From contig DMDF01000103.1 of NCBI GenBank assembly GCA_003446605.1, forward strand, positions 1-24,715: a DNA stretch of 24,715 nt. The letters are read 5' to 3'. Under the pieces are notes generated by a model. That model was not told the origin of the DNA, did no database searches, and saw only the letters and a program-made list of their open reading frames with translations. The position numbers were made by a program, and so were the translations under genes. Shown piece after piece: positions 23,666 through 24,715 of this stretch (position 1 is its first letter; the number at the start of each line of letters is the position of its first letter). Source of the DNA: Anaerolineaceae bacterium (lineage in GTDB: Bacteria; Chloroflexota; Anaerolineae; Anaerolineales; Anaerolineaceae).

Positions 23666-24015
23666 TTATCGATTTTTCCATCCCTTTCAAACATCATTAG
23701 CTTAATCCGCATATACTTCAGCAGATCACTCTTTTCATCCTCTGGAAATTTATCGAATAGGTAGTTTAGTTCTTCACGTTGCTTTGTTTTTTCTGGCTCT
23801 GGTGGAAGAATACCAGCTTTTCTAAATACCAGTGAAGTGGGTAAATCTAACGCTCTTGCGATCTTTTCGCAAAACTCGATTCCAACGCCTCTTTGGCCGC
23901 TGAAAACCTTACTGATGTGGGCTTGGCTAATTCCGCTCTTCTTTGATAAATCTGCGTAAGACCAGTTCCTAACATTCAACTCGGTGTTTAACCAATCTGT
24001 AAATGTGTTGTCCAT
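23662..24015 (-). CDS. XRE-family repressor-type regulator
   Basis: This 117-aa protein has an N-terminal helix-turn-helix at about residues 15-62 (WSYADLSKKSGISQAHISKV then GIEFCEKIARALDLP), the Cro/CI-type fold. A charged helical tail (about 78-117) probably serves dimerisation. The start is placed at the ATG at 24013-24015. An in-frame ATG at 24078 lies upstream of the -10 box of the strong promoter at 24060-24088 and could not be in that transcript. No good Shine-Dalgarno is seen. Palindromes in and around the promoter make self-repression likely. It is the first gene of an operon with the tail-anchored protein. Such regulators commonly keep integrated elements silent. Confidence 0.87.
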   Translation of the reverse strand: MDNTFTDWLNTELNVRNWSYADLSKKSGISQAHISKVFSGQRGVGIEFCEKIARALDLPTSLVFRKAGILPPEPEKTKQREELNYLFDKFPEDEKSDLLKYMRIKLMMFERDGKIDK

Positions 24016-24134
24016 AGATAAATATATATTACCTTTTGATAACTTAACTACGGATAATGTATATATGTCTATAGACAAGTATTGTCAAGTATGCTACCAT
24101 AATAGCTATGGGATAATCAAAGTGTCTACAGACA
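24009..24134. promoter_or_regulatory. three evenly spaced operator-like palindromes
   Basis: TGTCCATAGATA (24009-24020, over the XRE start codon), TGTCTATAGACA (24066-24077, a perfect palindrome) and TGTCTACAGACA (24123-24134, one mismatch) begin exactly 57 bp apart each. The last two share the extension AAGT. They are probable binding sites of the adjacent XRE protein. Confidence 0.65.
24060..24088 (-). promoter_or_regulatory. sigma-70 type promoter of the XRE operon
   Basis: On the minus strand TTGACA (24083-24088), a 17-bp spacer and TATATA (24060-24065) form a near-consensus promoter. The start site would be near 24053, leaving a leader of about 38 nt before the ATG at 24015. The perfect palindrome TGTCTATAGACA occupies the spacer next to the -10, where bound repressor would block RNA polymerase. 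Confidence 0.85.
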
Positions 24135-24280
24135 AGTGCAAAGAGGGAATATCAATCTCCCATGAAAAAAAGATGAATTTAGGAAAAGCACAAGGTGTTA
24201 GTTTTCATCCACGATTAAAATCATCATTCGAGAGTGGGCAAAAATGAGAAATAAACTGTGAAACAGGCAGGTAAGCATAA

Positions 24281-24475
24281 ATGACGGAAAAGAGGATAGA
24301 GTGCAGGATAAGCAAGATACGCTGGTGTGAGTCACCCTGTTGGAAAGGGTACGTTGTAATCCATAATGGCAGTAACGATAGGTTGATAAAGGACTGTAAA
24401 AAAATACGATTCACTGAAGAAAAAGCCATGTGGGATGCCGAAAAAATGATGAAAAAGACAATTCAAATTAAGTAG
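24281..24475 (+). CDS. small hypothetical protein
   Basis: This 64-aa protein is basic, with cysteines at 8, 16, 20 and 39, rich in Lys and Glu, with a helical C-terminus. It is transcribed divergently from the XRE gene. AGGT lies 10 nt before the ATG, a fair ribosome binding site. It resembles in size and composition the short early genes of phages and integrative elements. No family is recognised, and it may not be translated. Confidence 0.45.
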   Translation: MTEKRIECRISKIRWCESPCWKGYVVIHNGSNDRLIKDCKKIRFTEEKAMWDAEKMMKKTIQIK

Positions 24476-24536
24476 GTAATTATGCCCATTTGTAGAAAAC
24501 GTGAATCTCTTTCAGGCACCATCTCATCTGTGCTGG

Positions 24537-24562
24537 CACTATGTCCAGATGCGGACATAGTG
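24537..24562. repeat. perfect 10-bp inverted repeat at tRNA 3' end
   Basis: CACTATGTCC and GGACATAGTG enclose the 6-nt loop AGATGC and overlap the last bases of the tRNA. No T-run follows on the tRNA strand, so it is not a typical terminator. It could be a processing hairpin or part of the recombination site, since the first 4 bp of the 37-bp tRNA repeat lie within it. Confidence 0.6.
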
Positions 24563-24634
24563 GGCGGAACAGGGCTCGAACCTGCGACCTCATCTGTGTA
24601 CGAGATGCGCCCTACCCAACTGAGCTATCCGCCC
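24561..24634 (-). tRNA. tRNA-Val (anticodon TAC, best reading), unusual position 33
   Basis: All arms fold: acceptor GGGCGGA/TCCGCCC, D stem GCTC/GGGC with one G-U pair, anticodon stem CATCT/AGATG, variable loop AGGTC, T stem GCAGG/CCTGT with TTCGAGC loop, and discriminator A; 74 nt in total. The anticodon loop is CGTACAC. Position 34-36 reads TAC (Val) but position 33 is G instead of the near-universal T. CCA is not encoded. The 3' half is duplicated at 19975-20011, so this is a probable integration target and the gene may be altered or decayed. Identity as a tRNA is firm; the amino acid is less so. Confidence 0.75.
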
Positions 24635-24644
24635 GGCGAACACT

Positions 24645-24650
24645 ATTATA
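24645..24650 (-). promoter_or_regulatory. -10 box of the tRNA promoter
   Basis: TATAAT on the minus strand (in GCGGTATAATAGTG) lies 10 nt upstream of the tRNA 5' end. The -35 region (about 24668-24673, GTTCCC) is poor. The remaining 24651-24715 shows no gene. Confidence 0.5.
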
Positions 24651-24715
24651 CCGCAATTACACCTAAGGGGAACACCTTACTTATGAAAATTCTACGCTTC
24701 TCTACCCGCGATCTC

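Noticed and set aside
24016..24078. Upstream ATG (24078) as the XRE gene start
   Set aside because: It lies upstream of the -10 box of the strong promoter, and the added residues lie before the HTH domain with no family support.
24173..24247. 24-codon frame starting MNLGKAQG
   Set aside because: It has no ribosome binding site and no recognisable domain; too short to support.
24561..24634. Reading the tRNA as Thr (CGT anticodon) to keep T33
   Set aside because: Shifting the loop to put T at position 33 destroys all pairing in the anticodon stem.
1..24715. CRISPR array
   Set aside because: No run of evenly spaced short repeats with unique spacers is seen; the repeats found are pairs or palindromes.

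Overview
The window reads as a chromosomal segment of a moderate-GC bacterium, most likely of the phylum Chloroflexota (Anaerolineae type). This placement is an inference. It rests on a MalT-like LuxR regulator followed by a small 'QGHL...TGPVIDQAALRGLLDRL' protein and a SPASM-type radical SAM enzyme, a combination I associate from memory with that group. No 16S rRNA gene is present to confirm it.

Positions 1-4,240 look like stable backbone. The 5' end of a tmRNA (ssrA) is cut by the left edge on the minus strand. Two tandem GH25 lysozyme-like genes diverge from it; the first has lost two of its catalytic-site acids and the second keeps all four. They converge on an SMP-30/gluconolactonase-like gene that lies just downstream of pncB (nicotinate phosphoribosyltransferase), which feeds NAD salvage.

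Positions 4,279-11,086 hold the most striking unit. It is an 893-aa LuxR/MalT-type ATPase regulator followed on the same strand by two copies of one module. Each module has a 21-bp upstream element, a small 82-85 aa protein, a 484-487 aa radical SAM/SPASM protein and a hairpin terminator with the same loop sequence. The two copies align without gaps in their conserved parts but differ clearly at the nucleotide level. This suggests an old duplication kept by selection under one local regulator.

Positions 11,425-19,803 are an AT-richer, surface-polysaccharide-flavoured accessory region. It contains a zinc-ribbon methyltransferase, a membrane-anchored phosphodiester glycosidase (NAGPA domain), a DedA gene broken by stop codons, a family 2 glycosyltransferase, and two large multi-spanning GT-C-like membrane proteins. 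IS256-family debris lies between the two GT-C genes. A near-identical 161/175-bp direct repeat flanks the pair; it joins the 3' end of a tRNA gene to a piece of an IS3 transposase.

Positions 19,975-24,634 look like a small tRNA-associated insertion. A 37-bp copy of the 3' part of the tRNA at 24,561-24,634 lies at 19,975-20,011. Between the two copies are a decayed IS3 transposase, several small zinc-ribbon or cysteine-bearing proteins, gene remnants, and an XRE repressor. The repressor gene's promoter (TTGACA-17-TATATA) carries a perfect 12-bp palindrome between its -35 and -10; related sites lie exactly 57 bp to either side. No integrase is visible, so the element is either degraded or a satellite. 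No CRISPR array, rRNA or replication origin was seen.
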